A DNA stretch of 64,000 nt from Zantedeschia hybrid cultivar (taxonomy: Eukaryota > Streptophyta > Magnoliopsida > Alismatales > Araceae): contig JARZZO010000001.1 of NCBI GenBank assembly GCA_030544215.1, positions 40,141,670 through 40,205,669 of the forward strand. Direction: 5' to 3'. The position numbers and the translations under genes were made by a program. The first letter of the stretch is position 1. Every line of letters starts with the position of its first letter. The notes below the pieces were generated by a model. That model was not told where the DNA came from and did not search any database. It saw only the letters and a program-made list of their open reading frames with translations. Below are positions 10,898 through 22,223 of this stretch, piece after piece.

Positions 10898-11190
10898 TTG
10901 GTTGCACATTTTAAAGCTCACCCATCCAGGGAGCAGCAGCATTCAAAGATTCTCCCTACTCTTTGGAAAGAATCTAAGTGCATAGGAAAAGAGGCAGTTT
11001 TGATATGGGGATATATGATCTTCTCAAAAGCAACAATCAACAAAATAATTTTGGTTGCACGATTTAAAGCTCATGCATCCAGGGACCTTCAGGGATTCTC
11101 CTTACACTTTGGAACTAGTATAAATAGCAAGAGGGAAATTTGATATGGCATACATGATTTTCTCAAAGGCAAGTATCAACCAAATAATGT
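10898..11190. repeat. imperfect direct duplication, about 145 bp x 2
   Basis: 'ttggttgcac' + 'ttaaagctca' at about 10898 and again at about 11052. In both copies 'ccatccaggga', 'attctcc', 'ctttgga' and 'tttgatatgg' follow in order, then 'ttctcaaa(a/g)gcaa' and 'caa(c/a)aaataat'. The copies differ by many substitutions and indels, so the duplication is old. No coding potential is evident. Confidence 0.7.
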
Positions 11191-11640
11191 GGATTGTATC
11201 TAAACTAGGTTTAATCTTGGTGCTCCGGCATTTGTTGTTAGTGGAAAACTCAAACAAAATGAAGCTTAAGCTTAAGCTGTGGAACAAAAAATGTTATGGC
11301 AGCATTTTTCAATCTGTGGCTGAGGCCTCATGATTTTTTCTTAGGAAATGGTGACGTTTTACTTTGTTGATTAAGAGTTATGTGATCTTCTGTAAGGCAA
11401 CTAATAGCCAAGTAACTTGGTTTACTGTGAGCTAGATGCAACATGGATAATGTTCTTTTTAAGAAATTGTGAATTTTTATTTTGTTGACCAAGAGGTATA
11501 AACTAAGAAGCTGCTATCCTGAGAAGTTGTAGATCCTTTGGGTCTGCCTTTCACTCCTGATTGGTGTGCATATCATCAGGACAGAAGGGACTGATTGAGT
11601 GAGTGAGAAAATAGTTGATCCTTCTAATGGGGGCAATGAG
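11191..11640. other. unannotated sequence
   Basis: No open frame above about 60 codons and no recognised element. A weak repeat of 'gaaattgtgaattttt-attttgttga' style occurs at 11345 and 11460, suggesting a further old local duplication. Confidence 0.35.
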
Positions 11641-12090
11641 TTCTTAGTCAGTGTGAGATTGATGAGATGAAGGCTTGTTGTTAATTGGTTGATTAATGTG
11701 ACTGGATGGATGGTTGATAAAAATGAGGGATTTTGTGGTGTAGCTTATCTTAATCATGAAGAGGGAAGGAGAGACGGTAGGAATACAATTTCCTATGTGT
11801 ATTGTAAGCTTCCCTAATGTAATGAATCCTTATAAAGGAGACAAAGAGATCCTAGCCAACCTTAGATTGTTCAGATAAGGCTCGTCTTTAATTGCTTGAT
11901 TGATTGGTTGGCTGGTTTGTTGGTTGAGGTAAAGGAGAAGGATGGTGTGTTGTAGAGGAGGGGTGGGGGGGATGTGGCATGAATGCGATTTCCTATGTGT
12001 GTTGCACTTTATCATAGTTATGAAGCTTCCCAAGTGTAATGGATGACAAAGGATAGGGTATGAGATCTTAGCCAAAGATTGATGAGATAA
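11641..12090. repeat. two imperfect tandem units of about 210 bp
   Basis: Each unit contains 'gattgNt-gataaggc/gatgaaggc', an 'attgNttgattNat' run and a 'gatttcctatgtgt' block, then 'gaagcttccc', 'gtaatg' and 'gagatc(c/t)tagccaa'. A third, partial unit is found at 27942-28020, on the far side of the LTR element, so the element inserted within this array. Confidence 0.72.
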
Positions 12091-13648
12091 TGGTGAGGAC
12101 ACCAGAGCTCGGGTCTGCTTTGACCTGGAGCGCATTTACCATCAACAGAGGACCATGCCAACTTCCCTGTGACTCAGAGACACTCCAGATGTTGCTTGAT
12201 AGGTGGGCCTCTGGATGATGATTCCGTGGATATCTTGTTCTGCCTGTTTAGTGTCCATTTAGTCACTTTTCTATTTTTTAAGAATTTTCTGTGCGATTTT
12301 CCCACCATTTTCTCAAGTTAAGGGTATTTTTGATCTAAAGTCAAGTTTAGGGGTCCATTATGGTTTCTTTACTCTTTATATAGTTCTGTGAGATAATTTA
12401 TTATTTTTTAGTAAATTATTACTGCGATTTTTGACTTTTTTCTTAGAGCTTCTTTGAGACGGAGGAGGGTACCTTGAGATGGGATGGGTGCGATGCCCAA
12501 ACCCCATTCTGCCATTGCCACCATCGGACACTGTCCTCCTGTGTGTGTGTGTCTGTGTGTGTGTTTTTGTCTGACCATATGCAACATACGGACGTGGATC
12601 CCCGTGCGCCACACCACACGAGTGCATGCCGCTGTCCTCGTGCGCACAGTGCACTCGCAGAACTCCCTGCGCGGGCATAGCATGCTGTTGCACGACGTGT
12701 GTGCATTGTGCGTTTGTGCACGCTGGGCCCTCCTGTGCCCCCACCCAGTGCACCCAACTGCTTCTCCGCCACCTCAGTGCGCCCGTTCGTGTGCTACCGT
12801 GCCAGCATGCCAGTTCTGCAACTCGGCACACCATTTCGCATGCCTGTTATACCGCGAGTGTGCTGCCCCTCCGTCGACCAGGCACTGGTCGTCGTCCCCA
12901 CCTCCGGGCGCAATGTACCCTGCTGTTTGAATATGTCCGTGTGTCATCGACGACTTGTCCGTGTCGCCAACCATGCTCATCGTCCATGGACAGCACCATT
13001 GACTTTGTTGCGACATCTGCAGACCTGTCAACCACCCATCATACTCTTCCCCTCCCCATTTGCTTGTTATCCCCCTGCAAGGGGTTAGGCCATTCTACTG
13101 TGCTTTCGCGTTTCTGGGGGATGTGAGTGCCAGGGGATTGTCACCTATGCGCCAACATGTAGGCTTGCATTTTATTCCCTTGCTCAGCACTTGCTTGTTC
13201 TGCGTTTGCTTTTCATTTATCGTTGACTATGAGATAAGGTCCCTAGTCAAGGAATCACATCTCATTGCTGGATTGTGAGAGCGAGAATCCACCCTAGAGG
13301 ACCCATCTGAGCCTTACCTGTGGTTGTCTAATATCCTAGACTTGTTATAGTTCCTTAACTATCAATGGTCCTATGTTTCCACTTCACAATAGATGACTTT
13401 TTGGGCCCTATTTCTATTATTTTGACGTATTTATCTTGCTGGTCGCTGTGTGTTTTAGTGTCTATTTTCTGTTACGCTGCTAGTTACTTTCACAATGGAT
13501 GACTTTTTGGGCCCAATTTCTATTATTTTGACGTATTTATCTTGCTGGTCGCTGTGTGTTTTAGTGTCTATTTTCTGTTACGCTGCTAGTTACTAATCTC
13601 GTTGCATACTTAGTAGTTTTCTTAGGCTCCGATAGTTGTCCCACATCA
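12091..13648 (+). repeat. left LTR of element 3
   Basis: Runs from TGGTGAGGAC to CACATCA and matches the two halves of the right LTR (16629-16934 and 26778-27936). It contains a (TG)n stretch at 12541-12565, a GC-rich block to about 13000, and a private 106-bp tandem duplication. Overlapping open frames in the GC-rich block on both strands are composition effects. Confidence 0.87.
13383..13594. repeat. 106-bp tandem duplication in left LTR
   Basis: Copies at 13383-13488 and 13489-13594 differ at only two or three bases. The right LTR has a single copy (about 27775-27880), so this arose after insertion. Confidence 0.9.
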
Positions 13649-13651
13649 TTT

Positions 13652-13670
13652 TGGATATCAGAATCAGGTT
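13652..13670 (+). other. primer binding site, tRNA-iMet type (element 3)
   Basis: tggatatcagaatcaggtt, three bases after the LTR. It matches TGGTATCAGAGCCAGGTT with one inserted base and one or two substitutions. Confidence 0.7.
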
Positions 13671-13730
13671 AGCTTGTCTTGGGTGCACCAATCAAAGTTT
13701 GTGAGTCTGAGTTAGCGTCTAGAGGTTTGC

Positions 13731-15153
13731 ATGCCCACCCGTAATGGTATTCATTACTACCTACCAGCACCTATGTTCAATTCTAGTGATGAGGCCCAGA
13801 TGGGTCCTAGTTTGACTGATATGATGCGCCAGCTCATGGAAAGGGTAGATCAGATGGACCAATGCTTGAGGAGCAATTTGATCATCTTGAGGGGTCTATT
13901 AGGGCCGTAAAGGCTAGTCTTGAGGATACGGATCGTTCGGTTCAGGGTGTGATTAGTTGAGTCGCTGCGGTAGAGAGAGCCCCTCATGGTCCTGCTAAAC
14001 TACCCCTAGTTGATCATCGAGGAAGGACTCCTCCTCAAGCCCCTAGAGCTTAGAGGGCCGATGACAGGAGAGATTGTGGAGCTGATTTTGAGGATGAGCC
14101 TTGGATGTTGAGGTGGATGACCACCTAGTTGCATATAGACTTCCCAGAGCTAATGTGATGTGGTCTAGAGTAGAAGTGTGGGCTGTTCCATGACTAGGTA
14201 GTATTGGATAACCTGGTCTTATGGAATGTATTGAGGCCTAGCTTTAATGGGTCCCTAGATCCGAAGGTCTACTCGGATTGGGACGTTGGCATGAACCACT
14301 ACTTTGAGTGTTATGAAATGTCTGATGCTCGGCGAGTTCGATGTGCCAAGATGAAGCTACTGGGCCAAGCTAAGACCTTCTAGTCTAATGTCGAGGCCCT
14401 TCTCAAGTAGCGACATTAGGAGTCTGTGGATACTGGGGACAAGATGAAGGTGAAACTTCACGAGAAGTACCTTCTGCCACCTATTGTCATCGCCTTATTG
14501 ACTAGTGGCAGATTCTTACTTAGGGGAGTTGATTCATCTCTGAGTACATCACTGAGTTTGATGAGTATCTTTTGAGATGCAGTGTCAATGAGGAAAGTGC
14601 GATGACTCTTTTGCACTTTTGAAAGGGTCTCTATTTGAGTTATCAGCATGAGTTGTTCAGGCAAGATGTGACCACCTTAGAGTATGCCTATTAGGTTGTG
14701 CTTAAGGCTGAGCAGCTTGAGTCTGAGATTGAGCCCTTCTTAAGCTTGTGTCCACCTTTTCCACGATCTCTTGACCCTTATATTGCTCCAGGTTACCCTC
14801 ATAGGGGCCCTATGATTAAACCCTAATAGCCTACTTGTCAAGAGCCCCTAACTCCTAGGCCGTGATTCCCCCCTCCCAAGGATCAGTCGTTACCCCTTCT
14901 TGCCCCTCCTGCCTACCCACAGATTATTGCTCCATCTGTTAGACGGGAAGATAAGGGGAAAGGAACATCATTGGAGAGTCATTGTTGGTTGTGGGATCCA
15001 CACCCAGCATTTCAAGTGGAATGGGTATGATTGTTATGTTGTGCAGTGCCCCACACGAACCATGGTTATAGGAGGAGCTGAGTTTAAGGATCTCCACCTT
15101 GTTCCGGAGGAGGAGAGTTATGTAGCAGACCTTGAGTTAGCAAATGAGTTCTA
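13731..15153 (+). pseudogene. gag, element 3
   Basis: Opens with Met-Pro-Thr-Arg at 13731, soon after the PBS, and reads a coiled region (MMRQLMERVDQMDQ). Further on are the gag core (DPKVYSDWDVGMNHYFECYE, then RRVRCAKMKLLGQAKTF) and, near 14975-15060, a degenerate CCHC-like knuckle (CWLWDPHPAFQ in one frame). More than ten stops and several shifts interrupt it. It is close in layout to chromovirus gags, but I cannot fix the lineage. Confidence 0.75.
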
Positions 15154-16190
15154 GTCTGATGTTGAGCTCGTGGGCTGCCTTTAGCTTGAGTATTATCAGA
15201 TGGAGGATATCCAAGACCTCCTCGATGGTGGGGGTAGGCGTAGTTTGTTCTCCAAAAGAGAGTGATGACTGGTGTCAGACCTCGATCTTTCACACTTATG
15301 TCAAGTTGGGAGGAAAGGTGTGCAAGATCAATATTAATGGTAGGAGTTGTATTGTTGCGATCTCCAATAGCACGTTGGCATGCTTTGGGTTGACCCGTGT
15401 GTAGTTGTCAAGGTTTACGCCTAGGCACTGCTTAGGCAACAAGGCTTATTTTCAAGGCTTAAGCAGTTAACGCCTTATTGGGCCTTAAAAAATGCATGCC
15501 GAGACACTACTTAGGCGCACTTAGGAGCGCCTAACATGCCTAGCAAATGCCTAGGCTAGTTCTTGGTCTAATTAAATCGGGTTCTTTGGGACCCAATCCT
15601 AAGATAAATAGGGTTGTATGGCCTATCTTGTCTTCCTCATTATGATGGCCACGACGAGGCCAAAGCCTACTCGCCCACGTCCACAAATTTGTAACCTTTT
15701 GTAGCCATTAGCATCTTGTCACCCTTCATAAGTTTTCCATATGCTTGTCCTTTCTTCTCCCTTCTCTTTAAGTGTTTGCCTCTCTATTTGTGAGTATTTC
15801 TCCCTCCCCTTCCCCCCACCACTTGATTGTGAAGGTGCCGCCTAGCGACCGCTTAGGCAGGTGCCTAAGCGCTTAGGCATTCAAGGAGCCCAAGTACGCC
15901 TTGGGTCGCCTTATTGCCTTGACTTCTATGCCCATGTGGATCATCCTAGGCTATACTTAGTGTCTTGGGTGGATGACACTTTTATCTTGGTCCATACGGG
16001 GTGCTTAGTTTTGATTCAGTTCTACTCATATTAAGACTAGGTTTGGTGTGACATGTTGCCAATCGAGGTTAGTAACATTATCCTAAGTAGGCCATGGCAA
16101 TTCGATGCGGACACAACCCTCTATAATCAATATAATACATCCACCTTTAAGTATGATGCTCGTCATATTATGCTATATTCTTCACAGCCT
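15154..16190 (+). pseudogene. protease region, element 3, interrupted by a MITE
   Basis: 15265-15400 reads SIFHTYVKLGGKVCKININ followed by GRSCIVAIS, an aspartic-protease start whose D-S/T-G is lost. After the MITE the homology resumes (YLVSWVDDTFILVHTGCLV, then a DMLPIEVSNIILSRPW segment, the usual gypsy protease end). Non-functional. Confidence 0.72.
15402..15930. mobile_element. hAT-like MITE in the protease (about 529 bp)
   Basis: Begins TAGTTGTCAAGG and ends CCTTGACTTCTATG (inverted match to TAGAAGTCAAGG). Near-perfect 8-bp flanks cccgtgtg (15394-15401) and cccatgtg (15931-15938). Subterminal regions are rich in CCTAGGC and CTTAGGC in both orientations. Protease homology is continuous once it is removed. 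No ORF. Confidence 0.75.
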
Positions 16191-16313
16191 AGGAGTCCAC
16201 CTAGATAGGATACCCTTAATAGAGCACCCTCCCACTACTAGTATTCCAGCCCAAGAGTCCACCTAGACAGGATACCCTCAGTAGAGCACCCTCCACTACT
16301 AGTATTCCTCGTC
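16186..16313. repeat. two tandem units of about 62 bp
   Basis: 'gagtccacctaga(t/c)aggata' and 'gagcaccctcccactactag' recur in order at 16193 and 16255 with few differences. It lies in the linker between protease and RT. Confidence 0.8.
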
Positions 16314-16364
16314 AGAGTGCCCGTCTATGTCTAGTACACGCCAGATTGATTTGGTTCCAAAATC

Positions 16365-16600
16365 CACTATGCTAAGCATGCCACATTATCACATGAACCC
16401 TGCGGAATATGTAGAGTTACAGAGGCAGGTGGATAAGTTCCTAAGGAGAGGTTCAATTAGGGATAAAGCACATCACCAATACCTGGTTCATTGGAGAGGT
16501 TGATTGTCTTTATATGACACATGGATAACGCAAGTAGAGCTCCAATGACTTGATCCGGATCTTTTAGGGTGGTACCAGAGCAGCTGTGACCGTTACTTGA
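16365..16600 (+). pseudogene. residual RT start fused to integrase tail, element 3
   Basis: HMNPAEYVELQRQVDKFL matches the N-terminal edge of gypsy RT. Within about 20 codons the reading jumps to YLVHWRG, DTWIT and LDPDLL, typical of a chromodomain-like integrase end. A deletion of most of pol lies between, near 16455-16475. Confidence 0.68.
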
Positions 16601-16959
16601 GGGGATTGAGTTCTAGCCAGGAAGTATTTGTAAGGATATTAAAGCTTGGGTCCGCTTCGACCTAGAGCACATTTATTGTCAACGAAGGATTGTGCTGGCT
16701 TCCCTGTGGCTCGGAGATGCTTCAGATGCTACCTAACACGGGGGGCTGTAGACGATGATTATATGAATATCTTGTCTGGGCTGTTTATGGTCCATTTAGC
16801 CACTTTTCTATTTTTTAGGAAATTTTTGTGTGATTTTTGCACCATTTTCTTAGGTTAGAGGTATTTTGGTATAGAATCAAGTTTAAGGGTATGTTAGGGT
16901 TTGCTTACTTTTTATAGTGTTGTAAATCAATTTAAGTTCTAAGAGATGTCTTGTGGTGG

Positions 16960-17546
16960 GTGTTGGAGCGCAAGCGGGTATCTACTAGATATATACAAGT
17001 ATTAAAAGACATGTATAAAGGAGTAACTACTAGTGTGGAGGGAAAACAAGAGATTTTCTTATTTATGTTGGCGTACATCAAGGATCAACAATAAGTCTTT
17101 ACCTTTTTGCATTAGTTGTAGATGATTTAACAAAGGATATATAAGAGGACATTCCGTGGTGTATGATGTTTGCGGATGATATTGTGTTGATAGATGAGAC
17201 GCATGAGGGAGTTAATAGAAAACTAAAGCTTTGGAGGAGCACTTTAGAGTCTTAAGGATTTTAGGTTAAGTGGAACTAAGACATAATATATGCATTGTAA
17301 GTTTAGTGAAGGTCGGATATGCGAAAATGAGGGAGTTAACTTGAATGGGATGACATTACCCCAAAGCACCAATTTCAAATATCTTGGTCCGATTCTCCAA
17401 GAAGACGGAGGGTACGATGATGATGTTAGCCATAGGATGAAAGTAAGATAGGTGAAGTGGAGACTTGCCACGGGAGTCTTGTGTGACCGCAAGATACCAA
17501 CGAAGCTAAAAAGAAAAATTCTACAGTACGGCAATAAGACTTGTAA
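16960..17546 (+). pseudogene. RTE reverse transcriptase, left part
   Basis: Reads YIQVLKDMYKGVTTSVEGK, then DIPWCMMFADDIVLIDETHE (catalytic F-A-D-D intact) and further RT tail with FKYLGPILQEDG and GVLCDRKIPTKLKRKILQ. Stops occur, for example, near 17090 and 17140. It is cut at 17546 by the gypsy insertion. Confidence 0.85.
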
Positions 17547-20458
17547 TGTTACGTCCCTAATATGGTTCAGTCATTCAGACTCACTTCGGATTCAAGTTAC
17601 ATAACTACGGAATCAAATAACATACAAATCGAAGATGAATGATGAGACATAAATAACCAAGAAATAAATATGCCATTTACCATCATTAAATCTAAATATT
17701 TCATTATATTGTCAAAACAAAATCCTCAAATTTCATCAAATATGCAGCGGAAATAAAATTTCTCAACTCACCAAAGAAATATAAAAGTACATATACTCTT
17801 TCAAGTTCCTACTACATCAAATCTAAGAAAGCAGTAAATCTAATCCTAGATAACCTCCAAATAAGTCTGAATCCAATTCCTTAAGCAAAGTTCTATTCTT
17901 CAGCTAATTCTTCATCCTCGGTCTGTGAAAATATTAGTAGGGTTTATGAGTACAACCACTCAGTAGACAAATCTAATCCACCAAATGCTAATAATATAAT
18001 AATTGAAAATAGATAATATTAAATATATATACAATTCACAATTCTACATATAACTCAAATAAGTTCATGATACAAAACATGGTCAAATATAAATTACCAA
18101 ATCATATGTGTTTTCTAATAGTAAGAACAAATTGAACTAACATATAACATATAAGGCATGATCAGATTCTGATTTAACTGAACAAGTCTACTAGCCATGA
18201 TCAAAACATATCATATATCGAATATAACATATCAAATTGTCAGGATGTTACATATCGCCGTCTCCTGAGAATATAACATATCAAATAGCAAATATTATGT
18301 CATAGTAACTTATCAAATCAGATTCATATCATAGATCATATAGTTAAGACAGATTCATATGATTGCAAAGAGATAGCTAAACAGGATGATCAAATGACTC
18401 AAATAACTAAGCTGAATTCAAATAAATACATAGAATAAACATTTCAGATTATGTGCTAATAAAATCATCTCAAATATATCATATCAAATGTTAACGGACA
18501 TGCACCCAAACCATAACATAAGGAGTCAAACAAAACAAATATCAAAGCATCTAGGCAAATAATATAGAGGTTATGGTCACTGCGCAAAATCAGAGAGTCC
18601 AAGTCCCATCCAACTCCAAACTGTCAGGACGTTATGTATCGCTGTCCCCTAGTTTTAGCCGGCCAGAAATTAGGATTCCACATGTTTGCCCTCGGGTTCC
18701 AAACAAAATACCTTATCCAATATGTATGCTTATAATGGAATCGGGCCAAATATCTCCTTAAGATGGCAATATCCAAATAAAGTCAAATAATTATGACACA
18801 ATCTTAATGACATAGATCAAATGATGATAGAAGACGAACAAAGATCTAGAATTTAAATTATCAAAGTGCTACATATATGTATAAGTCAAAATACGTACTT
18901 TTACTTACAAAATAACCACTTAAAAGGCCAACTTGGTCATAGAGATGAATAATCAGAGTAAAGCTAATCAAAATAGGTTGCTGGACAGAAGCACATATTA
19001 CTAAAATTTTATCAAATTTTTCGGACAAAGAATTATAATTTTCAGCTAATAAAATAAATTTTCAGAGACGAAAAATAAACAAATAAAGTTGAAAATAGCA
19101 AATAGATTCAGAAAATTATCAAACTTGGTTAACATGTTCAATAAATCAAATGAATAATATGGACAAAGTTTCATATAATTCCGACGTCAAATGAAGGATT
19201 TAGAGCATCAAATGACATATGAATAACTTAAGTCAAATTGGGCCAATCGAATAAATAGCAAAATAATAGATAAATGAGATCTAAAATTTATGAGATTTTA
19301 CCAAAAGGTATAACAGGTCGAAATAAAAGTGTGTTCAAAATTTCAAGTCAATTGGCCAAGGAATAAAAGAGTTCTGGTCAATTTAATTTCAAGCTGAAAA
19401 TTTGTCACAGTTTCTGAAAACCGTAGGTATAGGTCCTTAAAAACGTAGTTATAGGTCCTGAATTTGCAGAATATAGGATATTGCGAATTTGATCAAATAT
19501 TCCTAAATCAATGTGAAATCTAAAGTCATGGGTTGGCATATTATAGTTCTAGAAAGTATGTTTGACCACTTTTGAAAATCAAAACGAAGTTTTTATATTA
19601 ATACAAAATATCATTCAATGGGTTATCATCACCTACCTCAAGAACACGAAGAACACTTCCCTCTAATGCTTTTCAATTACCTTCTAGTACTCCAATCTCG
19701 GTTTTCTTGTAATCTAAGGTTTTTCCCACGACTTCTAAATCTCAAAGAACAACAATCTATCCATTATAATCAATTTCTAAAGAGAATTAAATCAAAATAC
19801 TCCTCTTTCTCATGAAGAATACTATGTTCTTATCTCTTATCTTGGGGCTGCGTGGAGGAGGCCTTATGTATGACTTCAAGGCCTCATATATACTATTTTG
19901 GCTTCTTAATACTACTCAAATTAAGCCCCCAAAATTTCTAAGTCGCAGTCAAACCGTAGCTTCCTTAGCCAACAAGCTAAAGTGTTCCGATTCAAATTGG
20001 GAACCCAGATTTTCGTGCAGAATAGGTTTCCTCCCATAAACCTCCTCTGATTCGACCCATTAAACGTCGAAATTAGTTTTTAGTCTTTTTGACAAAGTTG
20101 TAGTCTTTTATATCCTCTTTCCAACCATATATGCCATATCATTTTTGGTTTTTTGGGCGCGAAGTTATTGCGCTCGCAAAACAGCGTTTTATCACCGTTT
20201 TCAGATCCGAAAATTTGACCAAGTGTTGGAATCTAACTAGTTTCCTAATTGGGTTACTAATGGAGTTATTGGGCTTGTTTTGACTTAACTAATGACTTAT
20301 CAATTCTAAACTTATTATTATATTATTAAATAAATATTAAACAGATTTAAATCATTTTAACATATTATTTGACTTAATTAGACTTATTTAAATCTAATTA
20401 AGCTTAATTAAGCTTGGCCCATTAACAAATTAATGGGTTTGAGGTTTAGGATATAACA
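17547..20458 (-). repeat. 3' LTR of element 2 (2912 bp)
   Basis: Begins TGTTACGTCC and ends GATATAACA. It aligns with the right LTR over most of its length, but has an extra block at about 19530-20080. That block includes a TATA-like run on the minus strand near 19887-19893 (cctcatatatactat on plus). A 30-bp palindrome-like motif occurs at 18238-18268 and 18622-18650. Confidence 0.9.
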
Positions 20459-20475
20459 TCCTCTTCTCCTTAAAG
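20459..20475 (-). other. polypurine tract of element 2
   Basis: The plus strand reads tcctcttctccttaaag; the minus strand is AAGGAGAAGAGGA ending at the LTR start TGTTATATCC. Confidence 0.75.
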
Positions 20476-20504
20476 AAATTTCGTCTTCGAAATTTAAATT
20501 AGCA

Positions 20505-20946
20505 TAACTCATCGAATAAATATGGATACTTCTTCTTTATATCTTCCTTTGTCTCTTAGGTAGCTTCCTCCGTAGAATAGTTCTGCCATAAAACCTTCAC
20601 TAGAAGAATCATCTTGGTTCGGAGTACTTGTTCTTTATGATCTAATATGCGAATTGGCTTTTTTTTTATAAGATAAGTCCGATTGTACCTCTAGTGGCTC
20701 ATACTCAATTACATGAGATGGATAAGAGATGTACTTCCTGAGCATCGATACATGGAACATTGGATGCACATTGGCCAATGCTGGTGGCAAAGCCAACTTG
20801 TAAGCCACTTCGCTCATTCGTTGAAGAATCTCGAATGGCCCGATGAATCTCGGACTCCCTTTCCTCCCAAAACGCATCACACCTTTTGTGGGAGACACCT
20901 TGAGAAACACATATTCTCCTACTTCAAATGCCAACTCTCGTCTCAT
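20505..20946 (-). pseudogene. integrase C-terminus and chromodomain, element 2
   Basis: 20635-20946 gives FEVGEYVFLKVSPTKGVMRF, GPFEILQRMSEVAYKLALPP and FHVSMLRKYISYPSHVIEYE. Downstream in another frame the chromodomain remnant reads ILDHKEQVLRTKMILLVKVL and ends KKYPYLFDE, with one stop. Close to element 1 in sequence and order. Confidence 0.85.
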
Positions 20947-21029
20947 ATTATCTGCATAACTCTTCTGTCGGCTCTAAGTAGTAAGTAGTCGCTTCCTAAT
21001 GATGTCGATCTTTTCTGAACAATCTTGGA

Positions 21030-21489
21030 CAATCTAAGGTCCTAATAAAGTTCTCTTACCAACTTCTGACCAACAGACATACGATCTACATGGCCTCTCA
21101 TAAAGTGCCTCGTATGGTGCCATCCCGATGCTAGAATAATAGTTGTTATTATACGCAAACTCTATCAAAGGCAACTGATCATCCTAGCTACCCTGCCACT
21201 CTATGTTGCATACCCTCAACATGTCCTCGAGCGTATGTATAGTCCTCTTAGACTGACCATCGGTCTGAGGATGAAAAGCAGAACTAAATTTAAGTTGGGT
21301 GCCCAATGTCTTTTGTAGACTCTTCCAAAATCGAGCAGTGAATCTGGAATCCCTATCTGAAATAATGGAAACTGGCACGCCATGTAGTCGAATGATTTCG
21401 TCAATGTAAAGTCTAGTCAATTCTTCAAATGACTGAGTCTTGTGAATGGTCAAAAAATGTGCATACTTAGTCAATTGATCTACAATCAC
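21030..21489 (-). pseudogene. integrase core, element 2
   Basis: DQLTKYAHFLTIHKTQS, IISDRDSRFTARFWKSLQ and FHPQTDGQSKRTIHTLEDML: the second Asp and the Gln-Thr-Asp-Gly block are kept, but the usual catalytic Glu after GQS is Lys. The frame stops at 21184. Confidence 0.83.
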
Positions 21490-21494
21490 CTAAA

Positions 21495-22223
21495 TCATGT
21501 CATGCTGCTTCTTTGTCTTGGGTAGTCTTGTGATGAAATCCATAGTAATATGTTCCCACTTTCACATGGGATTTCCATTGACTGCAATGGATCAGCAGAT
21601 CTTTGATGTTCCGCCTTCACTTGCTGACATGTTAAACATTTGGAAACAAAGTTAGCAATATCCTTCTTTATGCCTGACGACCATAAGTTCTTTTTCAAGT
21701 CGCGATACATCTTCATACTGCCTGGATGTATGAAAAATTGCGACTTATGGGCTTCAGCCATCAACTCTCTCCTGAGTTCAACATCATTCGGCACACATAA
21801 CCTGTTGTTTAGCCGAATGCCACTATCAGATCCTTGTATAATGTCAGGCTTTCCAATCATAGCATGAATGGGTTGATCTTTCTCTTGAGCTTGAATGATT
21901 CGGTCCATCAGAACAAACCTAGTAGTCATATGCATCGAGTACGACCTCCCACCATGAACCTGAGGTGTACCTTCAATAACATCTTCCATGGCCTTCTAGT
22001 CGGAGTGTAACTGTAAAGCTATCAACTTTCTGCTCAATGTATAAGTTGCCAGATTCGCTTTGCCTGGGTGATAGTTTAATGTAAAGTTATAATCTTTTAG
22101 GAACTCCACCCATCGCCTTTGTCTCAGATTGAGATATTTATGGGAAAATATGTACTTTAGACTCTTGTGATCAGTGAACACTTCAAATTGTGCTCTATAG
22201 AGGTAATGTCGCCAGATTCTCAA
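21495..22223 (-). pseudogene. RNase H tail and integrase zinc-binding region, element 2
   Basis: 21996-22223 carries the RNase H end (FEVFTDHKSLKYIFSHKYLN, then KANLATYTLSRKLIA). 21495-21989 carries the linker and an H2C2 zinc-binding unit (SQFFIHPGSMKMYRDLKKNL followed by CLTCQQVKAEHQ). Two stops separate them. Confidence 0.83.

Noticed and set aside
12376..13130. Several overlapping open frames of 60-166 codons on both strands
   Set aside because: They lie in the GC-rich part of an LTR, overlap on both strands, and are Cys/His/Thr-rich by composition; the partner LTR at 26914-27400 shows the same effect with different frames.
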